IMG/VR virus record: IMGVR_UViG_3300026519_000055
Location: 1 to 28,451 of that record
Reading direction: 5' to 3' (one strand)
DNA: 28,451 bases
From: a virus
Under the pieces are notes generated by a model, which did no database searches, was not told where the DNA came from, and saw only the letters and a list, made by a program, of their open reading frames with translations. The first letter of the stretch is position 1. Every line of letters starts with the position of its first letter. Of the stretch, positions 11,355 to 20,146 are shown piece by piece. A program made the position numbers and the translations under genes.

Positions 11355-13948
11355 CGCTTTCAAACGGTCGAGGGTTCACTGTCGACTTTGAAGGTCTTGA
11401 TGACACCCTCATCACAGGCTTCGAGGCCGGGAAGGTCGTCACGCTCGCCGGGACGAGCGAGGGGTACGACTCGACAGGCACACTCGGCACCATCGCCCGA
11501 TCTGGCATTAGGGCGGCGTTCCGTTCGGTCGCAGACTATGGCCCTGGCGTCGGTGCTCGTGTGACTTTCGATTGGCTGGAACCCTTCTGCAACGATTGCA
11601 CCGGCATCACAGTTGATCTTCCTGCGGGCCTTTTCGACGACGGGACAAACCAGAGCAACGCGGCTTCAGGTCTTGCTGTCAGCAATGTGGGCAACCTGCT
11701 CGACTACCCGACTATGCAGGTTGGTCTTTGCGGTGTGATCGACGCGGCCGGTGAAATCGGCGTCAACTATTCGGCGGTCTCGGGCACAGTCTCTGTCGAG
11801 TGCCTCGCGTTTCAGGCACCTTATCCGTCGACGCTCTCGGGGGAGCCTGCAGCAGCGGTCAAGCTGGAGGTCGCCGAAGAACTTGTGCTTGATGGGACAG
11901 GTATCGTCGGAATTGGTGGCGTCGCCGATGGCGAGGCTGTGACGGGGGCTGGTTATTCGGCGATCGTGGTCGGCACTTATGCAGCGGGGGATCAGAACAT
12001 TACGGTGCGAGAGGTCGCGGGTACGCCGACCGGCGGACTTTCTTTTAGTGGCGGGAGCACAGGAACATGGCAGTCTGGTGGTTCGTCGCTCTCATCCATG
12101 GTCACGGCAATGAGTCGGTCGAGGTACAACCCGTCAAGGTACTATGGAGCGAGTCAGACAGCTGGGTTCATCAGTGAAGACCCTTACGCAGCCAACGGCG
12201 GCGGATCATTCGTCTTCAAGTCGGACTTCGATCTTTCAACGCTCGACGACGGCAACATCAACATTTACCAGACCGCGTGGCCGACACTGGGGGATGCTCA
12301 GAGTGTTCGTGATATTACGACGGTACCAGAGTCTCGCCGGGTACACTGGCAGTGCTATAACGACTCAGCCTCTACACTCACGACAGAGACGACTTATGTT
12401 GACTCTCGCGGCACCATCCCGTGTTCCGGGCTCAGCTTCAAGAACCCGACAAGAGGAGAGCTGGTGACCGGAGCAACAAGTGGTGCGACTGCGATTTATA
12501 ACGGAAAGTCCGGCAACACAATGCTCGCCAACTATTTGAGCGGCACCTTCAACGCAAGCGAATCGCTCGTCTTTGAAGCCTCTGGGACAACTGGCGTCTC
12601 AACCGCAGGTACGCCGAGCTGGAATGGTGATGATACAGCGGCGGGTACAACGGGGGCACCCTTCCGCACGCTCCCACAAGCAATCGTCGCGGCGCAGTCC
12701 GGATCGACTGGTGTGCGATACCGGTTCGTTCTCAAAGGAGACGGGGGTTCACGGACTGATTACTACGCGCATGGACGCGCGATTTTTACATCGAACGATC
12801 TTTCGACTTGGGCGGAAGTTGTCGGCGATACAGGCCTTACCGCGTCGCACCTTGTCGTGCTTGGGCGAGGCTCGGGCACCTCGACAGATTCAAGGTGCAA
12901 GCGTCTTCGATTTATTGGCGTCACATGCTGGATCGGTCGTCTCGGGACGACGACCGGAACATCAGCGTTCCAGGGCGACAACAACCGAAACACTGCCCTC
13001 TGGCTTGATCGGTGCGCCCTCACTCATGGTGCTGGCCGGGCAAACACTTCTGTCGGCGGTTGGATGCTGACGGAATACGGAGATGCTGGAGGCGGAGGAC
13101 TTTATGGTACTGGTACACAAACGACCGAATGGATAGCGTCTGGATTCGCGCAGTACGATCTTGCTCGCGATTGTGACGCGGATACCGTCGACGCCGACAT
13201 GATCCAAACAAACAGTCTGTTGATGGAAGTCTTTGGCCGCGACAACGATTCACAAGACCCACTCGCCCACGAAGACTGCATCCAGGTGCAAAGTACCGCC
13301 GACTTATGTGCTGTGGCGTACAACATCGTCTGCCCAGAAATCATTACGCGGCAGCTCTTTCTTGCAGATGATGTCCGGGGGTTCGCGCTCGTCAACTTTG
13401 TCGGCATTGCCGTGACGACCGATGCAGACCCGTCTCTTTCGCAAATCGGGAATAGTGGGACGCTACACAACATCTCGAATTTGTTCTTTGCTCATGTTGT
13501 TCTTGTTAATAGCGATATCAGAACCCGTGTTGGTGCAAGCGGCGATGTCGACGACCATATTGCATCAACATATAGCGTCTTCCTCGATCTTGATGTCGGC
13601 TTGGGCAACAGCGATAAGGTGCGGGCGTCGCATTGCCACCTTCTCGACGCAGCGACTGTTGACTACCCGACGATAACCGGCGATGCTGCGGCTACAAACC
13701 CATGGGCAAACGGCGTGCGGGCCGACCAGGGCGACGACATTGCCAAACGCGATTACTCTCCGGCGTCAAGCAAGCTTCAATCAAGAGTTTCTACCGGCCA
13801 AAGGTATATTCCAGGCGACATTTTCGGGTACATAATCGCCAACGATGGCACGGGTTCGATCGGGGCTGTGCAGGTTGCATTGTCAGCGCCAGCGGCAAGA
13901 AGCAGCGGGAATATGAGTATATCTATTTCGGTAGGCTTAAACATGTAG
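11324..13948 (+). CDS. Large beta-helix spike or fibre protein, 874 aa
   Basis: ATG 11324 is preferred over TTG 11312; both have weak ribosome sites. The N-terminal ~170 residues are beta-rich (AVTLSNGRGFTVDFEGLDD, GTLGTIARSGIRAAFRS). A middle part contains a GELVTGATSGATAIYNG unit. From about residue 440 come PFRTLPQAIVAAQSG, FVLKGDG and successive short strands and turns of the kind found in right-handed beta-helix proteins such as tailspikes and pectate-lyase-like folds. The C-terminus is small-residue rich. It is followed at once by a spike-base gene, so it is probably a receptor-binding or polysaccharide-degrading spike. No catalytic residues could be assigned by eye. Confidence 0.7.
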   Translation: MALGDATNAVTLSNGRGFTVDFEGLDDTLITGFEAGKVVTLAGTSEGYDSTGTLGTIARSGIRAAFRSVADYGPGVGARVTFDWLEPFCNDCTGITVDLPAGLFDDGTNQSNAASGLAVSNVGNLLDYPTMQVGLCGVIDAAGEIGVNYSAVSGTVSVECLAFQAPYPSTLSGEPAAAVKLEVAEELVLDGTGIVGIGGVADGEAVTGAGYSAIVVGTYAAGDQNITVREVAGTPTGGLSFSGGSTGTWQSGGSSLSSMVTAMSRSRYNPSRYYGASQTAGFISEDPYAANGGGSFVFKSDFDLSTLDDGNINIYQTAWPTLGDAQSVRDITTVPESRRVHWQCYNDSASTLTTETTYVDSRGTIPCSGLSFKNPTRGELVTGATSGATAIYNGKSGNTMLANYLSGTFNASESLVFEASGTTGVSTAGTPSWNGDDTAAGTTGAPFRTLPQAIVAAQSGSTGVRYRFVLKGDGGSRTDYYAHGRAIFTSNDLSTWAEVVGDTGLTASHLVVLGRGSGTSTDSRCKRLRFIGVTCWIGRLGTTTGTSAFQGDNNRNTALWLDRCALTHGAGRANTSVGGWMLTEYGDAGGGGLYGTGTQTTEWIASGFAQYDLARDCDADTVDADMIQTNSLLMEVFGRDNDSQDPLAHEDCIQVQSTADLCAVAYNIVCPEIITRQLFLADDVRGFALVNFVGIAVTTDADPSLSQIGNSGTLHNISNLFFAHVVLVNSDIRTRVGASGDVDDHIASTYSVFLDLDVGLGNSDKVRASHCHLLDAATVDYPTITGDAAATNPWANGVRADQGDDIAKRDYSPASSKLQSRVSTGQRYIPGDIFGYIIANDGTGSIGAVQVALSAPAARSSGNMSISISVGLNM

Positions 13949-13958
13949 GAGCAAGGTT

Positions 13959-14225
13959 ATGGCAATCAGAATCCCAGGAACATCGGCAGGAGTTGGTACA
14001 GAGCCTCCGGCAGAATCATTTGAGATTACACCGCACGACAGTAACGACGAGGCAGAAATCTGCCGTTGCATTTATGTAGGCGTATCTGGGGATGTTTCGG
14101 TCGTCCACCCAAGCGGCACCACGACTCTCTTCAAAAACATCGCTGCTGGCTTGTGGCACCCAATGGTTTTCAGGCGAATCAACAGCACAAATACGACTGC
14201 AACCGACATCATCGGCGGGTACTAG
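13959..14225 (+). CDS. Spike base protein, RCAP_rcc01079 (GhsA)-like, 88 aa
   Basis: ATG 13959 follows GGAGCAAGG. The protein has the compact pattern of the Rhodobacter gene-transfer-agent head-spike base family: ITPHDSND, then IYVGVSGDVSVVHPSG, TTLFKNIAAGLWHPMVFRRI and a final STNTTATDIIGGY. Members attach the spike fibre to the virion. It follows the large beta-helix protein by ten bases, so the two likely form one spike, probably on the head rather than the tail. The family match rests on motif recall, not a search. Confidence 0.75.
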   Translation: MAIRIPGTSAGVGTEPPAESFEITPHDSNDEAEICRCIYVGVSGDVSVVHPSGTTTLFKNIAAGLWHPMVFRRINSTNTTATDIIGGY

Positions 14226-14264
14226 TGCGCCGAGCTGGTCAATCCTAAATCAAAGGGCGGTATA

Positions 14265-14897
14265 ATGTCAGATTGTGGACGAAATGATAATCTTGGCACA
14301 GGCCACCAGGGGGCTTTGGGGGGCCTTGAATACATTGCCGAGCCGCTACGATTCCTCGCCGTTCCGATTGACGATTTGAACATTGACCCGGCAAATGCTC
14401 GCAGGCACGGCCAGCGCAACCTCGACGCTATTGCAGACAGCCTCACCCGATGGGGGCAACGGCTGCCCGTGGTGGTTCAGCGCGAGGGCATGGTTGTCCG
14501 GGCTGGCAATGGGCGAGTAGAGGCTGCTCGCCGCCTTGGGTGGACTCATATGGCAGCTCTTGTGGTTGACGAGTCCAGCGTGGATGCCACGGCCTTTGCC
14601 ATCGCCGACAACCGCACCGCTGAGCTTGCTGAGTGGGATGATGAGGTGCTGGCTGATCTGCTGGGCAGCTTGCCGAATGAGCTGATGCTGGAGACTGGGT
14701 TCGATCAGGCCGATCTCGATTGGCTGCTGGAGAAGGTGGTTGAACCTGCCGTCCACGAAGGCCCGCCATTGAGGCCTTTGAAAATGGGCTGGGCGTTGGT
14801 CGGTGTGCCGATTGAGAGGTGGGGAGAGGTTGCTGACGCTATAGAGGCGATGGCGGAGACCGAAGGCTATGTCGTTGAAACAACACAAAACGGATAA
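14265..14897 (+). CDS. ParB-like N-terminal domain protein, 210 aa
   Basis: Residues ~25-140 carry the ParB/sulfiredoxin-like fold: VPIDDLNIDPANARRH, then LDAIADSLTRWGQRLPVVVQ, a GNGRVEAARRLGW box (equivalent of the ParB GERR box) and AFAIADNRTAELAEWDDEVLADLL. Phage proteins of this type are common next to DNA methyltransferases; in bacterial ParB the fold binds CTP. The 70-residue C-terminus has no recognised domain. ATG 14265 lies in TATAATG with AAAGGGCGG upstream. It overlaps the next gene by 29 bases. Confidence 0.85.
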   Translation: MSDCGRNDNLGTGHQGALGGLEYIAEPLRFLAVPIDDLNIDPANARRHGQRNLDAIADSLTRWGQRLPVVVQREGMVVRAGNGRVEAARRLGWTHMAALVVDESSVDATAFAIADNRTAELAEWDDEVLADLLGSLPNELMLETGFDQADLDWLLEKVVEPAVHEGPPLRPLKMGWALVGVPIERWGEVADAIEAMAETEGYVVETTQNG

Positions 14898-16305
14898 CGG
14901 CAATCTGATTGCAAAGGTGACTTTGCGCCGTGTGTTTCTTGAACGATATCACAGCGACGGTGGCGCCATGGTCTTCGATGCGTTTCGAGGAAACGGTTGT
15001 ATTTGGGACAAGATTCGAGCGTCTACACCCATTAAGTCGCATTGGGGAGTTGATACACGAAAGTTCCCGGGCGTTCTACGAGTCGACAGCTTACGCATTA
15101 TTAAGCAGCCTATGGTTGAAAATGTATACGACCTTGACGCTTATGGATCGCCGTGGGCGCATTGGCTAGGTCTACTTGGTTCGCTGAACCACTCTGCTAC
15201 GGTGTTTTTGACCATCGGCAAAAAGAACACTACAGCCAGGCCACTTACAGATGTAGAACTCGACTTGCTCGGAATTGGCAAGATGTGTTCACCGTGCCCG
15301 ATGATTTGTTGTGGACTTGTTCGTATGTCTGAGGCTGCTATGATTTGTGCCGCGGGAGAATATGGATTTACGATCGACTCTTGGGGGAGTTCAGAAACAA
15401 ATACAGCTCGATACCTTGCGGTCCGGCTGGAGAAGACCTATAATGACCAAGCCCGGGATTGCGCCCCGGGCTTGGAAGACACCCACCCGTCTGGAAAGGA
15501 GACGAATGAATGTCCGAATCAACGATTATTGCGTGGACAAACCACACTTTCAACCTCGCCTGGGGATGCGTCAAGGTTTCGCCAGGGTGCAAAAACTGCT
15601 ATGCCGACACGCTTTCGTCAAGGTATGGCTACGATGTATGGGGGCCGAGAAAGCCGCGTAGAGTTTTCGGCGAAAAGTATTGGAACAACCCGCTCAAGTG
15701 GAACCAGGAGGCCGAACTGGCAGGAGAACGGCGTCGGGTGTTCACCTCGTCGATGTGCGACTGCTTTGAAGACCACCCGACAATCGACGCGGAGAGGGAA
15801 AAGCTCTGGCCTCTCATTCGCAAGACGCCGTGGTTGGATTGGCAGGTTCTTACGAAACGGCCAGAAAGATACGCCGAATGCCTGCCCGATGATTGGGGCG
15901 AGGGCTACGCAAATGTCTGGCTCGGAACTTCGATTGAAAACGAGGACTACATATGGCGAGCGGACGAACTTAGAAAAATCCCCGCAGTGGTCCGCTTTAT
16001 CTCGTACGAGCCCGCCCTTGGTCCGCTCGATGCTCTCGATCTTGAAGGGCTGGACTGGATTCTTTACGGCGGCGAGAGCGGGCCGGGCTTCCGACCTCAC
16101 AATGCCGATTGGGCGCGGTCGATGCGTGATAGGTGTGGTTCACCACCCGCTAATTCTCGCCGATGGCCTGTGTTCTTTTACAAGCAATCTTCTGACATTC
16201 GTACGGAGATGGGGATTGAACTTGACGGCGAAATTGTGCGAAACTACCCCACCCCACTTACCGTGTCAGCCGGTTTGTTTGGCTAGAACTGTGGTGGCAC
16301 CATGA
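14869..16305 (+). CDS. SAM-dependent methyltransferase-like protein; frame reads through the next gene
   Basis: ATG 14869 overlaps the ParB-like gene by 29 bases. The first ~190 residues look like a class I methyltransferase: MVFDAFRGNGCIWD (motif I, SAM loop), HWGVDTRKF, then VYDLDAYGSPWAHWL (acidic DAYG motif) and FLTIGKK. The coherent part ends near VRLEKTY (about 15440). The frame then stays open for a further 290 codons, completely overlapping the Gp37/Gp68-family gene at 15510-16286 in another frame, with low-complexity, arginine-rich sequence. A stop was probably lost by a point change or small frameshift (stops in another frame lie at 15441 and 15444), or the real protein ends early. 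Paired with the ParB-like gene, it may modify DNA. Confidence 0.55.
   Translation: MSLKQHKTDNGNLIAKVTLRRVFLERYHSDGGAMVFDAFRGNGCIWDKIRASTPIKSHWGVDTRKFPGVLRVDSLRIIKQPMVENVYDLDAYGSPWAHWLGLLGSLNHSATVFLTIGKKNTTARPLTDVELDLLGIGKMCSPCPMICCGLVRMSEAAMICAAGEYGFTIDSWGSSETNTARYLAVRLEKTYNDQARDCAPGLEDTHPSGKETNECPNQRLLRGQTTLSTSPGDASRFRQGAKTAMPTRFRQGMATMYGGRESRVEFSAKSIGTTRSSGTRRPNWQENGVGCSPRRCATALKTTRQSTRRGKSSGLSFARRRGWIGRFLRNGQKDTPNACPMIGARATQMSGSELRLKTRTTYGERTNLEKSPQWSALSRTSPPLVRSMLSILKGWTGFFTAARAGRASDLTMPIGRGRCVIGVVHHPLILADGLCSFTSNLLTFVRRWGLNLTAKLCETTPPHLPCQPVCLARTVVAP
15416..15475 (+). promoter_or_regulatory. Promoter with perfect TATAAT followed by an 11-bp hairpin
   Basis: TTGCGG (15416-15421), a 17-base spacer and TATAAT (15439-15444). 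Directly after it, 15447-15457 pairs perfectly with 15465-15475 around a 7-base loop (15458-15464). There is no T-run, so this is a leader hairpin rather than a terminator. It would drive the gene at 15510. Confidence 0.6.
15510..16286 (+). CDS. Phage Gp37/Gp68-family (DUF5131) protein
   Basis: ATG 15510 has AAAGGAG eight bases upstream. The 258-residue product is a typical family member: IIAWTNHTFNLAWGC, cysteines C20-x6-C27-x2-C30 (VSPGCKNCYAD), WGPRKPRRVF, VFTSSMCDCFED, VLTKRPERY, VWLGTSIENEDY, FISYEPALGPL, YGGESGPGFRPH and FYKQSS near the end. It shares the cysteine spacing with the divergent copy at 6698. The family is suspected to be radical-SAM-like, acting on an unknown substrate. Its own promoter and leader suggest separate control. 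Confidence 0.9.
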   Translation: MSESTIIAWTNHTFNLAWGCVKVSPGCKNCYADTLSSRYGYDVWGPRKPRRVFGEKYWNNPLKWNQEAELAGERRRVFTSSMCDCFEDHPTIDAEREKLWPLIRKTPWLDWQVLTKRPERYAECLPDDWGEGYANVWLGTSIENEDYIWRADELRKIPAVVRFISYEPALGPLDALDLEGLDWILYGGESGPGFRPHNADWARSMRDRCGSPPANSRRWPVFFYKQSSDIRTEMGIELDGEIVRNYPTPLTVSAGLFG

Positions 16306-16679
16306 CAACTGAAGGCCACTACGCCAACGGCAAAGCTCTTGCCGAGTCGATGCTCGAAGAGAAGAACATGCTCCGCGCGAATGTGGCGTCGGTCATCAAG
16401 ACCATCGACGACTGCGGGGCTCGTGGCGTGCCTGTCTCTGAGAAGCTGGCCGAAGCATTGCCGATTATCGCTGCCAGACTCATGGCACACCACGAGCCCC
16501 GGATGCAGGCAACTGGTGCGAAGTTGGTCCAGGCCGCTATGCGCTACAACCTTGATCGGTTTAGCGTTGCAATGCACGAGGCGAGGCTCACGACCGGCCT
16601 TGCAACAGAGAACCACGGGGTCATTTTTGAACTTGTCGAGGCAAAGCCGCCGCCGTCTAGCGGGAGAGTGTCTGAGTGA
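16302..16679 (+). CDS. Hypothetical helical protein, candidate small terminase, 125 aa
   Basis: ATG 16302 lies 15 bases after the preceding stop. The product is predominantly helical (SMLEEKNMLRANVASVIKTIDDCGARGVPVSEKLAEALPIIAARL, RMQATGAKLVQAAMRYNLD) and its stop overlaps the large terminase start (GTGA). The position and helical character fit a small terminase subunit, which binds phage DNA and feeds the motor, but no DNA-binding motif is evident. It could equally be a helper protein. Confidence 0.5.
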   Translation: MTTEGHYANGKALAESMLEEKNMLRANVASVIKTIDDCGARGVPVSEKLAEALPIIAARLMAHHEPRMQATGAKLVQAAMRYNLDRFSVAMHEARLTTGLATENHGVIFELVEAKPPPSSGRVSE

Positions 16680-17983
16680 ACGACGCCCGCCCACGAGTGC
16701 GAGTCGAGTGCCTGCCCAAGCAGTTGGAGTTCATCCGCGCGCAGCAGGATGAGTGCGGTTATTCAGGAGCTTGGGGTGCGGGAAAGTCGCGTGCGCTTTG
16801 TTTGAAGGCAGCGATGCGGGCAAGCACGCCTGGCGCTCGTGAGTGGCTCGTGAGACGGACGCTTGTGAGCCTGCGCCAGACCACTATCCGCACTCTTATA
16901 GAGCCGGAAGGAAGTCTGCCGCCCGTCTTGCGTGAGGGAACTTACAGCCATAACAAGGCTGATCGTATAATCAGACTGCATAGTGGGGGTGAGATTGTTT
17001 ACGACGGCATCGAAGACTCTCGGCAAACCTCAAAAAGCGGACAACACAAACACGGCTCGATGAATGTTTCTGGCTTGAACATCGACGAAGTTGTAGAACT
17101 AACAGAGTCGGACTACGCCTGGGCTCGGTCTCGGGTCCGCATGAAGATCGAAGGCCTCCCGCTCCAAACCAACTGGGCGAGCAACCCTGGCCCGCCGTCG
17201 CACTTCATTGCCAATCGGTTCGGACTCGCTCTTGGTCATCAGCCGATGAAGGGCACATTCTGCGTTCAAACATCAGCAATCGACAACTTCTTTCTCCCGC
17301 AGGAGTACCTTGACCAACTGAAGACCTACACCGGCCTGACATATAAGCGTTATGTGCTAGGCTTGTGGGTCGGCAGTGACGGCCTGGTTTACGATAAGTG
17401 GGATCGGTCCCGCCATGTGATCCGCCGAGATGGCCCATGGGATCGAACTATTGTTTGTGTTGATGAAGGCTACACTAACCCGTTTGTTGCTTTGCTCGTC
17501 CGCATAGACCCTCTTGGCCGCTTCCACATCGAAGAGGAGTGCTATCACAGCCAGTGGGTGAGAGATGCCAAGGTGGGCTTTATCGGCCGCATAGCACACG
17601 AGGCCGAGGCGGTGATTGTGGACCCCTCAGCGGCCGAGTTGATTGCCGAACTTCGGGCTGCTGGCCTGCCCGTGATCGAGGCCAATAACGAGGTGTTTGG
17701 CGGGATCATGCGTGTGCAGCAGCGGCTTGAATGTGACATCGACGGCCTGCCTGGACTGACTGTTGACACAAGCTGCATAGAGACAGCCCGCGAGTTCGAG
17801 ACCTACGAATGGAAGCCGGGTCGTGACGAGCCGGCAAAGGTTAATGACCATGTGATGGATGCTATTCGTTACGGCGTTGCGTACATCGACCGGGCATCGT
17901 TCGCAGGCGTGTCCGTCGCACAGCTTGGCGGCGTCGCTACAATTAATGACGACGAGGACCTGGGGTGGTCGACATGGGGCTGA
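16676..17983 (+). CDS. terL: Large terminase subunit
   Basis: GTG 16676 overlaps the preceding stop. This is the ATP-driven DNA packaging motor and endonuclease. The ATPase has Walker A GAWGAGKS (31-38), Walker B NIDEVVE (D137/E138) and coupling motif TNWASNP (165-171). The nuclease part shows the acidic triad expected of RNase H-like terminase nucleases: D263 in VCVDEGYTNP, D316 in VIVDPSA and D395 in HVMDAIRYG. Length (435 aa) is normal for the family. The portal gene follows after 16 bases. Confidence 0.95.
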   Translation: MNDARPRVRVECLPKQLEFIRAQQDECGYSGAWGAGKSRALCLKAAMRASTPGAREWLVRRTLVSLRQTTIRTLIEPEGSLPPVLREGTYSHNKADRIIRLHSGGEIVYDGIEDSRQTSKSGQHKHGSMNVSGLNIDEVVELTESDYAWARSRVRMKIEGLPLQTNWASNPGPPSHFIANRFGLALGHQPMKGTFCVQTSAIDNFFLPQEYLDQLKTYTGLTYKRYVLGLWVGSDGLVYDKWDRSRHVIRRDGPWDRTIVCVDEGYTNPFVALLVRIDPLGRFHIEEECYHSQWVRDAKVGFIGRIAHEAEAVIVDPSAAELIAELRAAGLPVIEANNEVFGGIMRVQQRLECDIDGLPGLTVDTSCIETAREFETYEWKPGRDEPAKVNDHVMDAIRYGVAYIDRASFAGVSVAQLGGVATINDDEDLGWSTWG

Positions 17984-17999
17984 TACAAGGGCGCTACAA

Positions 18000-20144
18000 A
18001 TGAATATCCTTTCCAACATCAAACGCGCTCTCTTTCGGAACGACGATACGGTAACTCCGACATGGCTCGGCTATGTTGACGCCCTTGTCGCCGACACAGA
18101 GGCAATTCGTAACCGGTGGCAAAATGTCACAACTGCCCGCGAAGTCGCCAAACGCATCCATGGGCCTGCACTTGGCTGCGCGTTGTTCAACGCCAAGGCG
18201 TGCGCCTCTGTTCCCCTTCGCCTGTTCAGGCCGGGTACTGGAGGCACTAAGTCATTGCGTGGCTATAAGTGGCGAACCGTCGAAGATGTTCGCACCCAGG
18301 AACATTTGCGAGACTTCCGCCGCGTTGGGCGCAAAGCGGTGCTACTTGCCGAGCAGGATGACGAGGTTATCGAGGTGTTAGACCATCCAGTTCTCGACCT
18401 ACTCCAAAAGCCAAACCCGCAATCAACAGGAACAGAGTGCGAGGTTGAGCGGTGGATGAACAAGTGGATGTTCGGCAACGACCTGTCTTTGGTCATTCCA
18501 GGAGAAAGAAGTCCGTCTGCTTTGGTTTCTCTCATGCCGCAATTTGTCCGCGTTCAGCCTGATAACGAGCGCCTGATCGCGCATTATTGGTTCGGCAGAC
18601 AAGAGCATAATATGCTGCGATTTGACGCTGACGATGTGATACACCTCAAGTTATGGCCGCACTGGAACAATCCGTATTGGGGCATGAGTCCAATGGACAT
18701 TATCTTCCGCGAACTCGATCTATACGAGTTCAGCCTTGCCGCTGAACAGTCCAGGTGGCAGCGTGGCGGATATCCAGGCGGCGTGCTTTCTTTGAAAAAC
18801 ATGCCGAATCAAAAATCGCTCGATGATGTTGCCCGCGAGATTGAGAAGCGTAGTTCAGGCGTGGATAAGACCGGCAAACTGCTGGTAACATCCGAGGGCG
18901 CTTACACCCAGCTAGGCAAGACGAACGAGATGGGGTACCTTCCCGGAATGGAGCACATTGAGCTTCGTATTGAGCAAGAGTACGGAGTTCCTGAGGCTTT
19001 CCGGAGAATGAACGCGGCAAACCTCGCCAGCAGTGTAACTGCTGTTGATGTGTATATGAGGTACACGATCAATCCAGCGTTGACCGTTGACGCCGAGCAG
19101 TTGACCGAGCTTCTACTACCAATGTTTGGCATCGACCCCGGTAGCGCATGGTTGGCTTATGACGACATTGTGCCAAAAGACTTGGAAGCTATCAGGCAAG
19201 ACACGCAGGTGCATGTTGCTGGTGGCGTGATGAAGATCAATGAACAGCGCGCCCGCATGGGACTTGAGCCTGTGGAAGGTGGCGACGAGCTTCGGATCAA
19301 CGGTGTACCACTCAACGAGGTCGGGCAAATCGCGTCCCAAATGCCTCAGCAGTTTGGTGTCGCCTCTATACCATCACCGCAAGCATTGCCGCCCAACAAG
19401 TCGGGCCACCGCCTCAAAGCTGTTGATGACGGCTTGACCGCGGGTTTACTTGATGCCGGTGACTCAGACGAGTTGGTGAGTTCTATCCGCGCAGATGTAG
19501 AGTCTTGGATCGACGATGTGCGGGCGCGGTTTAGTGTGAGCCCCGAAGGTGCAGTTGACCTTGGCGCAGAGCAAACCAAACTTGAAGCGGCCATTATGCC
19601 GCGCGTTCAACAATTGGTAGAGGCTGGTTTTGACATCGGCAACGAAGACCTCGAAAAGATCAATGTGGACCCCGTTATAATGACTAACGAGGCAGCGACC
19701 GCCATCGTCCGAGAGCGTGGTTCGCTTATCATTGAAGAGATTATTCGGACAACCGAGGACCAGATTCGGCAGGCGATCTTGCTCGGTGTCGAGGAACAGC
19801 GGCCGCTCAACGAAGTGATCGACCAACTCAAAGAGTCTCTTGGCGAGCAGGCAGGCGCGAGGGCCGAGCGTATTGCTCGCACCGAAACGAGCAACGCTGT
19901 GAACGCTGGTCGGCAGGAGGTTTGGTCTGAGGCCGGTGTCACTCGCAACCGGTGGCGGCTGGCTCCAGGAGCGTGCCCGATATGCCAGGCGCTTGTAGCA
20001 CTAAGCGGGGGCGAGGTTGACATCGGCGAGCCGTTCGTTACGGCGGGCACACAACTGGCTACATTCACGCCTAAAATGGACATTACGCGCCCACCCGCTC
20101 ACCCCAACTGCCGCTGCAGCATGGCACCCGTGGAAGGATCGTGA
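18000..20144 (+). CDS. Portal protein fused to a Mu gpF-like head morphogenesis domain, 714 aa
   Basis: ATG 18000 was chosen over an upstream frame extension that lies inside terL. Residues ~60-430 are HK97-type portal: PVLDLLQKPNP, KWMFGNDLSLVI, ADDVIHLKLWPHWNNPYWGMSP, EQSRWQRGGYPGGVL, PEAFRRMNAANLASS and LEAIRQDTQVHVAGGVMKINEQRARMG. Residues ~490-714 are a Mu gpF-like domain: RIARTETSNAVNAGR (626-638), GACPICQ (C659/C662) and HPNCRC (H701, C704, C706), probable metal ligands. The portal forms the ring at the packaging vertex, and gpF-like proteins are ejected or assist head assembly. These are usually two genes; here they are one. Confidence 0.92.
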   Translation: MNILSNIKRALFRNDDTVTPTWLGYVDALVADTEAIRNRWQNVTTAREVAKRIHGPALGCALFNAKACASVPLRLFRPGTGGTKSLRGYKWRTVEDVRTQEHLRDFRRVGRKAVLLAEQDDEVIEVLDHPVLDLLQKPNPQSTGTECEVERWMNKWMFGNDLSLVIPGERSPSALVSLMPQFVRVQPDNERLIAHYWFGRQEHNMLRFDADDVIHLKLWPHWNNPYWGMSPMDIIFRELDLYEFSLAAEQSRWQRGGYPGGVLSLKNMPNQKSLDDVAREIEKRSSGVDKTGKLLVTSEGAYTQLGKTNEMGYLPGMEHIELRIEQEYGVPEAFRRMNAANLASSVTAVDVYMRYTINPALTVDAEQLTELLLPMFGIDPGSAWLAYDDIVPKDLEAIRQDTQVHVAGGVMKINEQRARMGLEPVEGGDELRINGVPLNEVGQIASQMPQQFGVASIPSPQALPPNKSGHRLKAVDDGLTAGLLDAGDSDELVSSIRADVESWIDDVRARFSVSPEGAVDLGAEQTKLEAAIMPRVQQLVEAGFDIGNEDLEKINVDPVIMTNEAATAIVRERGSLIIEEIIRTTEDQIRQAILLGVEEQRPLNEVIDQLKESLGEQAGARAERIARTETSNAVNAGRQEVWSEAGVTRNRWRLAPGACPICQALVALSGGEVDIGEPFVTAGTQLATFTPKMDITRPPAHPNCRCSMAPVEGS

Positions 20145-20146
20145 CT

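Noticed and set aside
11110-11508. Minus-strand frame over the terminators before the spike gene
   Set aside because: It is opposite two GC-rich terminators, has low-complexity proline/arginine content and no ribosome site.
14238-14266. TATAAT at 14261 as a promoter for the ParB-like gene
   Set aside because: There is no -35 at the right distance and the box overlaps the start codon itself.
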